The position numbers were made by a program, and so were the translations under genes. A stretch of 64,000 nucleotides of DNA from contig JBCBFU010000008.1 of NCBI GenBank assembly GCA_038527375.1, positions 1 through 64,000 on the forward strand. The letters run 5' to 3'. This DNA comes from Shimia_B sp038527375. Lineage in GTDB: Bacteria > Pseudomonadota > Alphaproteobacteria > Rhodobacterales > Rhodobacteraceae. A model generated the notes under the pieces. It had not been told where the DNA came from. It saw only the letters and a list, made by a program, of their open reading frames with translations, and made no database searches. Positions within the stretch are counted from its first letter, which is position 1, and each line of letters opens with the position of its first letter. Positions 41,144 through 50,445 of this stretch are shown here, piece by piece.

Positions 41144-42120
41144 TCATCCCAATGCGTGACGGTAACCGGCGGAATAGGCACCGGTCACATGGTGTTCCAG
41201 TTGGCGTTCGATATCGCCGAGAAGCGAGGACGCCCCAAACCGGAAGAGGTCAGGTTGCAGCCAGCGATCGCCGAGCTCTTCTTTGATCAGCGCCAGATAG
41301 ACCAGCGCGTCCTTCGCCTTGGAGATGCCGCCGGCGGGTTTGTAGCCCACGCGGACGCCGGTCCGCGCATGATAGTCCCGGATCGCGCGGATCATCACGA
41401 GCGACACGGGCAGGGTGGCGTTGACGCTTTCCTTGCCCGTCGACGTCTTGATGAAATCGGCCCCCGCCATCATGCAGATACGGCTTGCGCGGGCGACGTT
41501 GCGCAAGCTGCCCAACTCGCCCGTTGCCAGAATTGCCTTCACATGGGCGTCGCCGCATGCGTCGCGGAAGGCGCGCATTTCGTCATAGAGCGCCTGCCAA
41601 TTTCCGGTCAGGACGTGGCGGCGCGAGATGACAATGTCGATCTCGTCCGCGCCAGCCTTCACGCTCTCTTCGATTTCCGCGATACGCAGGTGCAGGGGCG
41701 ACAGGCCCGCGGGCCTGTCGCCACGGCGGCGACCGGGATCGCGCCCCCCGCTGCGGCAACCGCCGTAGGCACCATGTCGTGATAGACACAGACCGCGCCC
41801 GTCGTCAGCCCCGTCAGACCCAACGCATCGAGCAAATCCGCACGAACCGGTTGGCGCGCCTTGGCCACCAGCCGCCGCACCCTGCCTTCGGTGTCGTCGC
41901 CCGACAGGGTGGTAAGGTCGATGACCGAGATCGCCTTGGCCAACCACGCGGCCTGATAGTCCTTCTTGACCGACCGCCGCCCCGGAAGGGTCGCGGCGCG
42001 CCGTTCGATGGCCGATTGGTTTGCGCGCGCATCGAGCGCCCAATCCAGATCAAGCTCGGTCCCGGGATTGCGCGGCTCCACCGCGAGCGGCAGTTGTGCT
42101 TTGGTGATCGTGTGGTCCAT
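41144..42120 (-). pseudogene. deoC: Deoxyribose-phosphate aldolase, frameshifted
   Basis: Two frames together give a full-length DeoC, which splits 2-deoxyribose 5-phosphate into acetaldehyde and glyceraldehyde 3-phosphate. The N-terminal part (42120 down to about 41710) reads MDHTITKAQLPLAVEP to GGAIPVAAVATG; the C-terminal part (about 41705 to 41144) continues LSPLHLRIAEIEESVKAGADEID and carries the Schiff-base Lys in ADFIKTSTGKE and the second Lys in GYKPAGGI. The junction should read ATG-F-P-A-G-L-S, and four bases appear missing, exactly at a perfect 20-bp palindrome (41700-41719). Both halves are otherwise well preserved, so this could be a sequencing or assembly error rather than a true mutation. 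Confidence 0.8.
41700..41719. repeat. Perfect 20-bp palindrome at the deoC frameshift
   Basis: GACAGGCCCGCGGGCCTGTC equals its own reverse complement. It coincides with the point where the deoC reading frame is lost. Such a hairpin can cause both polymerase slippage in the cell and base loss in sequencing reads. Confidence 0.9.
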
Positions 42121-42230
42121 CCCGTTACCCTTTCACGCGGCGCGGGCCGCTTCAAGCGACGTGACCCTATGGCGGGGTTGTGACGCCGGGGTAACGGTCC
42201 TAGAACGCGGCGCAACCACAGGAGGCCGCC

Positions 42231-42908
42231 ATGGCATTTGACCGTTCGCTCAAGATTGCCCCGTCGATTCTGTCGGCGGATTTCGCCAATTTCGGGGCCG
42301 AGATCGAGGCGGTCGAAGCGCAAGGCGCGGACTGGATCCATGTGGATGTGATGGACGGGCACTTTGTGCCCAACATCACCTTTGGCCCGACGACCTGCGC
42401 GGCGATCCGCCCGCATATCAAGACCGTCATGGACGTCCACCTGATGATCGCGCCGGTCGATCCTTTCATCGACGCCTTTGCCGAGGCAGGGGCCGACTTT
42501 ATCACGGCCCATGTCGAGGCCGGGCCGCATATTCACCGGACGCTTCAGGCCATCCGTGCGGCGGGGGCAAAAGCGGGTGTCGCGTTGAACCCCGGCACGC
42601 CGGCCGCTGCGGTGACCGATTTGCTCGATCTGGTGGATTTGGTCTGCGTGATGACCGTGAACCCCGGTTTCGGCGGGCAAAGCTTTATCGACATGACCGC
42701 AAAGGTGCGCGCCTTGCGCGAGATGATTGGCGACCGGCCCATCCACATCGAAATTGACGGTGGCGTGGCCCCGGCGACGGCACCCTTGGTCCGCGCGGCG
42801 GGCGCCGACGTGTTGGTCGCGGGCTCTGCGGTGTTCAAGGGCGGCTCTGTCCACGATCCCGCGCCCTATGGCGACAACATCCGCGCAATCCGCGCCGCCT
42901 GTTCCTGA
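42231..42908 (+). CDS. rpe: Ribulose-phosphate 3-epimerase
   Basis: A 225-residue TIM-barrel enzyme that interconverts ribulose 5-phosphate and xylulose 5-phosphate. The signature regions are present: KIAPSILSADFANFG near the start, WIHVDVMDGHFVPNITFG (metal-ligand Asp and His), MDVHLMIAPVD, MTVNPGFGGQSFI and IEIDGGVAPATAP with the second catalytic Asp. Length is normal. It is divergent from deoC with 110 bases between them; AGGAGG-like bases (CAGGAGGCCGCC) precede the ATG. Confidence 0.95.
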   Translation: MAFDRSLKIAPSILSADFANFGAEIEAVEAQGADWIHVDVMDGHFVPNITFGPTTCAAIRPHIKTVMDVHLMIAPVDPFIDAFAEAGADFITAHVEAGPHIHRTLQAIRAAGAKAGVALNPGTPAAAVTDLLDLVDLVCVMTVNPGFGGQSFIDMTAKVRALREMIGDRPIHIEIDGGVAPATAPLVRAAGADVLVAGSAVFKGGSVHDPAPYGDNIRAIRAACS

Positions 42909-42997
42909 CGCCCGCGTCCTGCACAAATCCTGCACCACCTGTCCCCGGCGGGTGCGTGCCCATGGTCCATCTTGCCCCTAAAGAGCAGGAGACGACC

Positions 42998-43147
42998 ATG
43001 AGCCTTCACCGATCCAAAAACCGCCACAGCGTGCCGCGCACTCTCCACGAAGATGGCTGGTGGTTGTCGGGCGCGCTGGAATTGCGTGCAAGCCTGCGCG
43101 TGCCTAGGCTGCCCATACGCACCGCCCCATCGGGAGATCAAAGGTGA
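42998..43147 (+). CDS. Possible short protein before the two-component system
   Basis: A 49-codon frame, MSLHRSKNRHSVPRTL to TAPSGDQR, with a good ribosome site (GCAGGAG, 8-10 bases upstream). It overlaps the response-regulator ATG by 4 bases, so it could couple translation to that gene. It has no recognisable domain, and I cannot exclude a chance frame. Confidence 0.3.
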   Translation: MSLHRSKNRHSVPRTLHEDGWWLSGALELRASLRVPRLPIRTAPSGDQR

Positions 43148-43839
43148 ACTACAGATTGCTATGCGTGGATGACGATCCATCCATTCGCGAGGTGCTCGAG
43201 GTTGCGCTGACGCGGGCCGGGCATTCGGTCGAATTGGCGGGCGACGGGGCCGAGGCCTTGGCCAAGGCGGGGTCCGGGCGGTTTGATCTGATCGTTCTGG
43301 ATGTGGGCCTGCCCGAACGCGACGGGTTCGAGATCTGCCGCATCCTGCGCCGCGACAGCGATGTGCCAATCCTGTTCCTGACGGCCCGCGATGACGAGGT
43401 CGACCGCATCGTCGGGCTGGAACTGGGGGCGGATGACTACGTCACCAAACCGTTTTCTCCGCGCGAATTGGCGGCACGGGTCGCGGCGATCCTAAAGCGC
43501 ACGACCCGAACCGCGACGGGCGACGCCGTGTTCACGCGTGGCGTGCTCAGGATCGACCCCGCGCGCCATTTGGTTGAGGTCGACGGCAACCGCCAATCGG
43601 TCACGGCGCGCGAGATGGCCGTGTTGGAGCGGCTGGTCGCCCATCCCGATCAGGTGCTGACGCGTGTGCAGCTTGTCGATGCGATCTACGGGACGGGCGT
43701 TCAGGTCTCGGACCGAACCTTGGACAGCCACCTGCGCAACCTGCGCGCCAAACTGCGCGACGCGGGCTGCCCGGATGCGATTGAAACACTCCATGGTGTG
43801 GGTTTGCGGATGGGTCCCTGCACGGGCCAAGCGGCCTGA
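43144..43839 (+). CDS. OmpR-family response regulator
   Basis: A 231-residue two-domain regulator. The receiver domain (1-115) has the acidic pair Asp9-Asp10, the phosphoacceptor Asp53 in VLDVGLPERDG and Lys102 in DDYVTKPFSP. The C-terminal winged helix (about 130-228) shows the OmpR/PhoB pattern REMAVLERLVAHPDQVLTRVQLVDAIYG and RTLDSHLRNLRAKL. It binds DNA when phosphorylated by its partner kinase, whose gene overlaps its stop by 1 base (TGATG). Its targets are unknown; the adhesin locus just downstream is a candidate. Confidence 0.93.
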   Translation: MNYRLLCVDDDPSIREVLEVALTRAGHSVELAGDGAEALAKAGSGRFDLIVLDVGLPERDGFEICRILRRDSDVPILFLTARDDEVDRIVGLELGADDYVTKPFSPRELAARVAAILKRTTRTATGDAVFTRGVLRIDPARHLVEVDGNRQSVTAREMAVLERLVAHPDQVLTRVQLVDAIYGTGVQVSDRTLDSHLRNLRAKLRDAGCPDAIETLHGVGLRMGPCTGQAA

Positions 43840-44831
43840 TGCGCGTCGCGGCCAAGTGGCGTCCGCCGCTGATCCTCGTGGTCTGGGGCAGTCTGGCCGC
43901 GGTGCTGGCCACGTGCCTGGTGGGCGTGGTCGCCTTTCCGGTTTTGATATCCGAGTTGGGCTGGCCGGGGGCCGCCCTGCTGGTTGCGGTCAGTATCCTT
44001 GTCTCTGTCGCAATCCTTGGTGCGCTCCTCGCGCGGCTTTTGTTGCGCCCGGTCCATGCGCTGGGCGCGCGCGTCGATGCCGCCCGGCGCGGCGTGCCCA
44101 TCGGGCGCGCACCCTTGCCCCATTACGGAACGCGCGAACTGGGCGCGATGGGCGAGGCCGTGCTGGACATGGCGGTGCGATTGGATGACCGCGCGACGGA
44201 ACTGGCTGCGTATTCCGCGCATGTCACCCATGAACTCCGCTCGCCCCTGACCAGTTTGCGCGCGGCGGCGGAAATGCTCGAAGACCCCGACCTCGATACC
44301 GCCACCCGCACCCGGCTGGCCGCTACGGTGACACAGGCCACCGCGCGGATGGAGCGGCTTCTGGGTGCGCTGCGCGATCTCGCGCAGGCGGGGGAACGCG
44401 GTCGTGCCGGGGCGGGTGGTGGTGAAGATACCGGCCCCAGCGATCTGGCCCACGCAGCCCGGCAGGCGGCCAACCGGCTCGAGATTGACGTCGCCGCGCC
44501 AGATCGCATTCAGGTGCCGCTGCCATCCTCGGTGGCCCAAGCCGTCATGGACCACCTCGCCCAGAACTCGGCCCAGCATGGGGCAACGCGCATCAGCCTG
44601 ACGCTTGTCGAGGGCGGTGTTTTGGTCGGCGACGACGGCCCCGGAATCTCGTCCGGCAATGCTGGTCGCCTGTTTGAACCGTTCTTTACCACCCGCCGCG
44701 AAGGGGGTGGCACAGGCATGGGCCTTGCGATTACCGCCCGCCTGCTGGCTGCCCATGGCGGGGACATCACATTCGTCCCATCAGACAGCGGCGCCCAATT
44801 TAGACTGACTTTTCAGGGGGTAACGGCCTAG
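43839..44831 (+). CDS. Sensor histidine kinase, minimal extracytoplasmic loop
   Basis: A 330-residue kinase. Two membrane segments (about 11-33 and 44-68) are separated by only about 10 residues, so there is no periplasmic sensor domain. A short HAMP-like linker follows, then the H box SAHVTHELRSPLTSL with His131, and the ATPase domain with the N box MDHLAQNSAQHGA, G1 DDGPGIS, F box FEPFFTT and G2 GGGTGMGLAI. Sensing is therefore likely within the membrane or through a partner. It is co-transcribed with the response regulator (1-base overlap). Confidence 0.92.
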   Translation: MRVAAKWRPPLILVVWGSLAAVLATCLVGVVAFPVLISELGWPGAALLVAVSILVSVAILGALLARLLLRPVHALGARVDAARRGVPIGRAPLPHYGTRELGAMGEAVLDMAVRLDDRATELAAYSAHVTHELRSPLTSLRAAAEMLEDPDLDTATRTRLAATVTQATARMERLLGALRDLAQAGERGRAGAGGGEDTGPSDLAHAARQAANRLEIDVAAPDRIQVPLPSSVAQAVMDHLAQNSAQHGATRISLTLVEGGVLVGDDGPGISSGNAGRLFEPFFTTRREGGGTGMGLAITARLLAAHGGDITFVPSDSGAQFRLTFQGVTA

Positions 44832-45020
44832 TTGGCACGCCTGCGCGCGTGTGTTTCGCGCCACACCCCGCGCCCCGTGCCCGAAATTTTCAGGGCCGGA
44901 CCAAAAATGAACTAGGCAAAAAACCACTGATTCGCTAACATCTGCGTCAGAAGCCGTAGGAAACGGTGTGCGCACTTAGGCCGGTTAAGAGCCAGGGCGC
45001 TGAGGTAAGGTGGTAGAGCA

Positions 45021-48000
45021 ATGGCAGCGATTGACTATGTCGTTCGCGACGGTGAAGGCCGTCTCGTTCGTGGTACGGTGGGGTCCAGCGGTCTGAACAA
45101 TCAGATCGTCGTCGACACACAATCTGAGGTTTCGTTGAACCTCGCCCAGCAGGACATTCGGGATTACAGGCGTCTGGCGGACGTCCTTGAAATCACGCTG
45201 ATGGACGGGCGGGTCATCTACCTCGAAGGGTTCTTCTCGGACGTGGCGGTGACCGAAAGCCGCCTGTATCTCAGCGCCGACGGCGAATTGACCGAAATCA
45301 CCTTCTCGGAAACATGGGGGCGCACGAACTACGCCCACTATGACGGCAACGCCACGACCACAGCCGAAGGCGAATTGCTCTTTGACACCTCCAGCGGTGT
45401 TATCACTGAAACGGAAACCACCATGGCGGCCGTTCCGGTCTTTCTTGGTGGCGGCTGGGGTGCAGCAGCCGGTGCGGCGGCAATTGGTGGCGTCACGGTC
45501 ATCGGTGGCGGCGGCGGTGGCGGCGGGGGAGGCGGCACGCCGATCCCTAAAACCGTGGGCGAGGCCGATGATGGCAATGTGGGCGGCGATGGCAGCGACT
45601 ACACCGTCGAAGGCACCGCGCCCGAAGGGACACTCGTCCGCGTCACGATCGGCGACGCCGAAGGCGAAGCGATGGTTGGGTCCGACGGCACATGGACTGT
45701 CACGATCCTGCACGGCGATCTGCCCGAGGACGGCGAATACACGCCCGTCATCACCTTCATCAGCCCCGATGGCACAGAAGAAACGCAAGACGGCACTCCG
45801 ATTGTCATCGACACGGTCGCCCCAGAGGTGTCGTTCACCGAAGGCACCAAGGGCACCGGTGACGTGGTCGATGCCGAATGGCATGACGGCGGCGTGCAAC
45901 TGTCTGGTGCCAGCGAACCGGGCAGTGTTGTCACAGTCACCATCGATGGTGCGACCCAGACGACGATCACCGATGACAACGGCAACTGGTTCGTGAACTT
46001 CCCGCACTCCGTTGTGCCGGGCGGCGAATATGAAACAGCCGTCGAAGTGACGTCGACCGATGCCGCCGGCAATGTCGGCACCGTGACGGACACGATTGTC
46101 GTGGATACCGTTTCCGACACCGTCGATCTGGGCGGTCTGGCCGTCGCGGTCGACAACATCATCAACGACGCCGAAAACGACGCGGGCGTGATCGTATCGG
46201 GCACCGCGACGCCGGGCGCGACGGTGGTTTTGACCCTCGCGGGCATCGAAGTAACGACCTTGGCAGACGTCAATGGCGACTGGTCTGCCAATTTCGGCGC
46301 CGCAGGCCTGCCACAGGGCGAATACGACGCGACCCTCACAGCCACGGTGACGGATGCTGCGGGCAACAGCAGCAGCGACAGCCAGGATGTGCGCATCGAC
46401 ACCCTCGGCGCGGTATCGATCAACACCGCTACGGTGGAAGGCGATGGCACGATCAACGCGGTCGAGGCCGCAGATGGCGTCACGATCACCGGCACCACGC
46501 AACCCGGATCATCGGTTGAGGTCACGATTGGCGCGTCCAAGTACACCGCGACCGTCGATGCCGACGGCAACTGGAGCGTGGACATTCCCGCCTCGGATAT
46601 CGGCGCCGGCGAATACTCGACACAGGCAACCGCCACCGCAACGGATGCGGCCGGCAACGTTACGACCTCCACTGGCAACATCACCGTGGACACGGAACTG
46701 TCGGTCGGCTTTGACGACACGCAGGTGGGCGACAACCTCATCACCGCGTCCGAGGCCAACGCAGGCATCATCCTGACCGGCACCACACAGGCGGGCGCAT
46801 CGGTTGAGATCACGTTGAACGGCGTGACCCGCGCGGCCACGGTGTCGAGCGATGGCACATGGACCGCCAGCTTCGCAGCGAGCGATCTGCCCTCGGGCGT
46901 GATGGAACTGCCCATGTCGGCCACCGCGACGGATGCCGCAGGCAACACCGCCACCGATACCGGCACGGTGTCGCTGGATACGCTCGGCTTTGTGGCCATC
47001 GGCCCGGATGCGGTCGAAGGCGACAATGTCATCAACGACGTCGAACTCAGCGACGGGGTGGTTTTCACCGGCTCCACACAGCCCGGATCACTCGTCAATG
47101 TGACATTCGCCGGCGAAACCTATGCCGCGACCGTATCCGCTTCGGGTACCTGGACCGTGGGCTTCCCCGCCAGCGACATCCCCACGGGCACCTATCTCGC
47201 AACCGTGTCGGCCACGGCGGAAAGCCCGTCTGGCAACCTTGCGACGACAACCGCACAGGTTCGTGTCGACACGCAGGTCGACGGCTTTACGCTGACCAGC
47301 GGGACCGTCGGTGGCGACGGCGTGCTGGGTGCCTCCGAACTTGGTGCAGGTGTGACCGTCACCGGCACGACCGAACCGGGATCGACCGTTCTGGTCACGC
47401 TGGGCGGTGTGTCGACATCGGCCATCGTGGGCAACGACGGCACGTGGACGGCGACATTCGCCTCCGGCACCATTCCGGCAGGTGAATACGCAACACAACT
47501 GGTGGCCCAAACCACGGATGCCGCAGGCAACGTCGAAAGCATCACGCAAAACGTCTCCGTCGACACGGTCGCAGGCAGCCTGTCGCTGTCCGGTGACGCG
47601 ATCGAAGGCGACGATATCGTCAACGCCGCGGAAGAGGCCGACGGCGTCTCAATCACCGGTCTCGCCGATGCGGGGGCGGTGGTCGAGGTCACGCTGGGTG
47701 GTGTGGTCAAAACCGTCATCACCGGGTCGGACGGCACATGGTCGGCCTACTATTCCAGCGGCGAAATCCCCGATGGCACCTACACGTCGGCCATTCAGGC
47801 CGTCACGGTCGATGGCGCGGGTAACATCGCGAGCGTCACAGATTCGGTGCAAGTCGACACTGAACTGACGAATTTCGCCTTCTCAACCGCGCCCATCGAA
47901 GGCGACGATCGTGTCACGGGTCTTGAGGCCGCCGATGGCGTCACCGTCACCGGCACGGTCGAGCCCGGATCAACCGTTTCGGTCAAACTGGGCGATGAGA

Positions 48001-49022
48001 CGGTGCAGGCCATCGTGTCGACCAGCGGCACGTGGACCGCGACCTTCACCGCCGATCAGATCGAGGCCGGGGAATACACCGCGACCTTCGTGGCGACCGC
48101 AACGGACGCCGCCGGGAACAGCAGCGTCATCACCGATACTGCACAGGTCGATACGGCGGTCACGAACCTCGCGATCACGTCCCTGCCGGTGGGCGATGGC
48201 CAAGTGCTCAATGCCGCGGCCGCCGATGACGGCATCACCTTTGGCGGCACCGTCGAAGCGGGATCGACCGTCTATGTCACCTTCGAAGGCGTGACGCGAC
48301 TTGCGACTGTATCCACATCGGGGGCATGGACCGTCAGCTTTGACGACAGCCAGATCCCCGTGGGCGAATACACCGCCGACGTGACCGTTCAGGCCACGGA
48401 CGCCTTTGGCAACACCGGCACCACGACCGCGCAGTTCGATGTCGACAGCCAGGCACCGGGCGCGCCCATCATCACGGCCTTCTCGACAGGGTGGACCGGG
48501 CTGCGGGGCATCTCGACGCTCCTGAATGACAACGACATCGAGATCGCGGAGATCACGGATCAGGGTGCGGCCCAGTCGCTCAGCTACACGACGACCGAAG
48601 ACACGGCTTATGGAGAGTTGAACATCAACTTCACCAGCCCGGTCTCGGATGGCTCCGACCTCGTGGTGACGGCCGAGGACGATGCCGGGAACTCGACCGG
48701 CACGCTGTTCGTGCTGGAAGACGAGGCTGACCCGACGGTCAATCTGGCCAATGCCGGCCTCGACGGGTTCAACATCGAAGCGGTCGATCTGCAGTTCGCG
48801 TCAGATGCGGATCTCACGCTGACTGCCGAGATGGTGCGCGATTTGTCGAGCAATTCCGACACGCTCACCGTGCATGGCGGGCAGGACGATCAGGTCACCA
48901 TGACCGGTGCGGTCAAGACGGACGAAGTCCGCCAGATCGGCACGCAAAGCTACGATGTCTACACTCTCGGCGACGATGGTGTGTCGATCATCATCGATCA
49001 GGACATCGACGTCATCATCTGA
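45021..49022 (+). CDS. Large Ig-repeat adhesin with BapA-like N-terminus (type I secreted)
   Basis: A 1333-residue, very acidic, Thr/Gly/Asp-rich protein with few aromatic residues and no cysteine that I noticed. Residues 1-110 resemble the BapA prefix region (VVRDGEGRLVRGTV, then TLMDGRVIYLEGFF). A low-complexity linker follows with a run of eleven Gly near residue 160-172. Ten repeats of about 97 residues span about 179-1147; each has a hallmark G(T/S)...PG(A/S).V.V...G...TA.V...GTW, then ATDAAGN. The C-terminal ~185 residues end DQDIDVII, the likely uncleaved secretion signal. The gene is followed by TolC-, ABC- and HlyD-like genes, so it is probably a biofilm or attachment adhesin exported by that system. 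There is no RTX motif. Confidence 0.88.
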   Translation: MAAIDYVVRDGEGRLVRGTVGSSGLNNQIVVDTQSEVSLNLAQQDIRDYRRLADVLEITLMDGRVIYLEGFFSDVAVTESRLYLSADGELTEITFSETWGRTNYAHYDGNATTTAEGELLFDTSSGVITETETTMAAVPVFLGGGWGAAAGAAAIGGVTVIGGGGGGGGGGGTPIPKTVGEADDGNVGGDGSDYTVEGTAPEGTLVRVTIGDAEGEAMVGSDGTWTVTILHGDLPEDGEYTPVITFISPDGTEETQDGTPIVIDTVAPEVSFTEGTKGTGDVVDAEWHDGGVQLSGASEPGSVVTVTIDGATQTTITDDNGNWFVNFPHSVVPGGEYETAVEVTSTDAAGNVGTVTDTIVVDTVSDTVDLGGLAVAVDNIINDAENDAGVIVSGTATPGATVVLTLAGIEVTTLADVNGDWSANFGAAGLPQGEYDATLTATVTDAAGNSSSDSQDVRIDTLGAVSINTATVEGDGTINAVEAADGVTITGTTQPGSSVEVTIGASKYTATVDADGNWSVDIPASDIGAGEYSTQATATATDAAGNVTTSTGNITVDTELSVGFDDTQVGDNLITASEANAGIILTGTTQAGASVEITLNGVTRAATVSSDGTWTASFAASDLPSGVMELPMSATATDAAGNTATDTGTVSLDTLGFVAIGPDAVEGDNVINDVELSDGVVFTGSTQPGSLVNVTFAGETYAATVSASGTWTVGFPASDIPTGTYLATVSATAESPSGNLATTTAQVRVDTQVDGFTLTSGTVGGDGVLGASELGAGVTVTGTTEPGSTVLVTLGGVSTSAIVGNDGTWTATFASGTIPAGEYATQLVAQTTDAAGNVESITQNVSVDTVAGSLSLSGDAIEGDDIVNAAEEADGVSITGLADAGAVVEVTLGGVVKTVITGSDGTWSAYYSSGEIPDGTYTSAIQAVTVDGAGNIASVTDSVQVDTELTNFAFSTAPIEGDDRVTGLEAADGVTVTGTVEPGSTVSVKLGDETVQAIVSTSGTWTATFTADQIEAGEYTATFVATATDAAGNSSVITDTAQVDTAVTNLAITSLPVGDGQVLNAAAADDGITFGGTVEAGSTVYVTFEGVTRLATVSTSGAWTVSFDDSQIPVGEYTADVTVQATDAFGNTGTTTAQFDVDSQAPGAPIITAFSTGWTGLRGISTLLNDNDIEIAEITDQGAAQSLSYTTTEDTAYGELNINFTSPVSDGSDLVVTAEDDAGNSTGTLFVLEDEADPTVNLANAGLDGFNIEAVDLQFASDADLTLTAEMVRDLSSNSDTLTVHGGQDDQVTMTGAVKTDEVRQIGTQSYDVYTLGDDGVSIIIDQDIDVII

Positions 49023-49140
49023 CGCGCGGTGTTCTGACCCAAGACCAAGACCCCGCATCGCGACCCGCTGGCACACAAAGCGGGCGCGATGCACCCAAAC
49101 AAGGGGCACAAATTTTCAGGTGGTAGGAAAGGAGCAGCCC

Positions 49141-50445
49141 GTGGCACGGCAGCTTGTCAAAGGTATCGCAGGCCTGGGCGCACTCGTCTTGATGTCCGCT
49201 TGCATGAAAGGGTTGCCGCAGGAGATGACGCCGCGGTCCCACTCTGCGCAGGTCACTCGTGCGCCAGCGCCGCAAAGCTTCGCGCAAGCGAACGGCTCCC
49301 AGATCATCGAAAGCCTGCAATTCCGGCAGAGCGTTTTGGCCGAGGGTTCGTCGTTTGACACGGTGGCCCAAGCCGTTCTTGCCGCCAATGCCCGCCCGGC
49401 CGAGGCCGACTTGCGCGCCGCGCGCCTGCGCGCCGAAGCGGCGTCGAAGAACTGGCTGCCCAAAATCGGGCCGTCCATTTCGCTCACCTCGCTCAGCAGC
49501 GTCGCGGCGCAGCTTCTGGTGCAGCAGGTCGTCTTTGACAACGGCAAGGCCAAGGCCGAACGCGCATTCGCCGCCGCCGATGTCGAGGCCGTGGCCGTCA
49601 CGCTGTCGACCACCACAAATGACCGCGTGCTCGAGGCGCTGACGCTATACCTTCGCGCCGAACAGGCGCGCGAGGCTGCGCACGTGTCCGATCAGGCGCG
49701 CAAGCGGATGGTCTACTTCCACTCGATCATGGGTGAACGGGTCAACGGCGGTGTCTCCGACATCTCGGACCTGCGGGTCCTTGCCAACAAACTGGCCGAA
49801 GCTGAAAACCGTGTGATCGCGGATCAAGAGGATGCGCAGGTCGCTTTGGCAGAACTCGACGCCATGGCCGCGCGGTCGCTTGCCGATCTTCGCGGTCTGC
49901 CCGATCTGGACGCGGCGCCTACGGGCATCAAACCCCTGTCCGTCCTTCACGCCGAGGCGGTGCGCGGTCGCGATATCGCGCAGGCCACTATCGACCGCGC
50001 GAACCTGTTGCCGGGTGCCACGCTCAACGGCGCAATTGGAGACGGGGGCGATGTCTCGCTCGATGTGTCTGGCCAACAGCTTGTGGGATTGGGCACGGGC
50101 GCCTCGCTCGAGGCCATTCAGGCGGCCAAGGACGCCGCCGACCGCCGCGTCGCGCAAGCCAGCGAAGACACCAACCGCAAATTACGCCGCCTGTCCCAAC
50201 AGCTGACCTCCCTGCAACGGCAAGAGGATCAGGCCAAAACGCTCGCCGAAGCGGCGCGGCAAAACCAAATCCTGTTCCAACAACAGTTCGAGGCCGGCGC
50301 GCGTCCCATCATGGACGTCATCAGCAATTACGAGACTGCCATGCGGCTGGAGCGTGACTACGTGCGCGTAAAATACGACCGGTTCCGCGTGCGTCTGGAA
50401 ATCGCGTCGGTGTTCGGGGCGCTCGTGGACGGGGCTGATATATGA
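49141..50445 (+). CDS. TolC-like outer-membrane efflux protein, predicted lipoprotein
   Basis: A 434-residue protein of the outer membrane efflux family (TolC/LapE type): long helical hairpins such as ADLRAARLRAEAASKNWLPKIGPSISL and later QNQILFQQQFEAGARPIMDVISNYETAMRLERDYVRVKYDRFRVRLEIASVFG. A GTG start at 49141 is supported by AAAGGAG 8 bases upstream. The N-terminus GLGALVLMSACMKG has a lipobox ending in Cys, so it is probably lipid-anchored. It forms the outer-membrane channel for the adhesin transporter. The stop overlaps the next ATG by 4 bases. Confidence 0.88.
   Translation: MARQLVKGIAGLGALVLMSACMKGLPQEMTPRSHSAQVTRAPAPQSFAQANGSQIIESLQFRQSVLAEGSSFDTVAQAVLAANARPAEADLRAARLRAEAASKNWLPKIGPSISLTSLSSVAAQLLVQQVVFDNGKAKAERAFAAADVEAVAVTLSTTTNDRVLEALTLYLRAEQAREAAHVSDQARKRMVYFHSIMGERVNGGVSDISDLRVLANKLAEAENRVIADQEDAQVALAELDAMAARSLADLRGLPDLDAAPTGIKPLSVLHAEAVRGRDIAQATIDRANLLPGATLNGAIGDGGDVSLDVSGQQLVGLGTGASLEAIQAAKDAADRRVAQASEDTNRKLRRLSQQLTSLQRQEDQAKTLAEAARQNQILFQQQFEAGARPIMDVISNYETAMRLERDYVRVKYDRFRVRLEIASVFGALVDGADI

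Noticed and set aside
41720..42043. Continuous minus-strand frame 41144-42043 read as one intact protein
   Set aside because: The part above 41720 (RKPIGHRTARRDPSGAAV and on) is a shadow of the true DeoC N-terminus in another frame; only the lower part is DeoC.
45555..48465. Repetitive DNA that might be a CRISPR array or satellite
   Set aside because: The repeats are about 290 bases, encode the Ig-like domains of one open frame and have no spacers.
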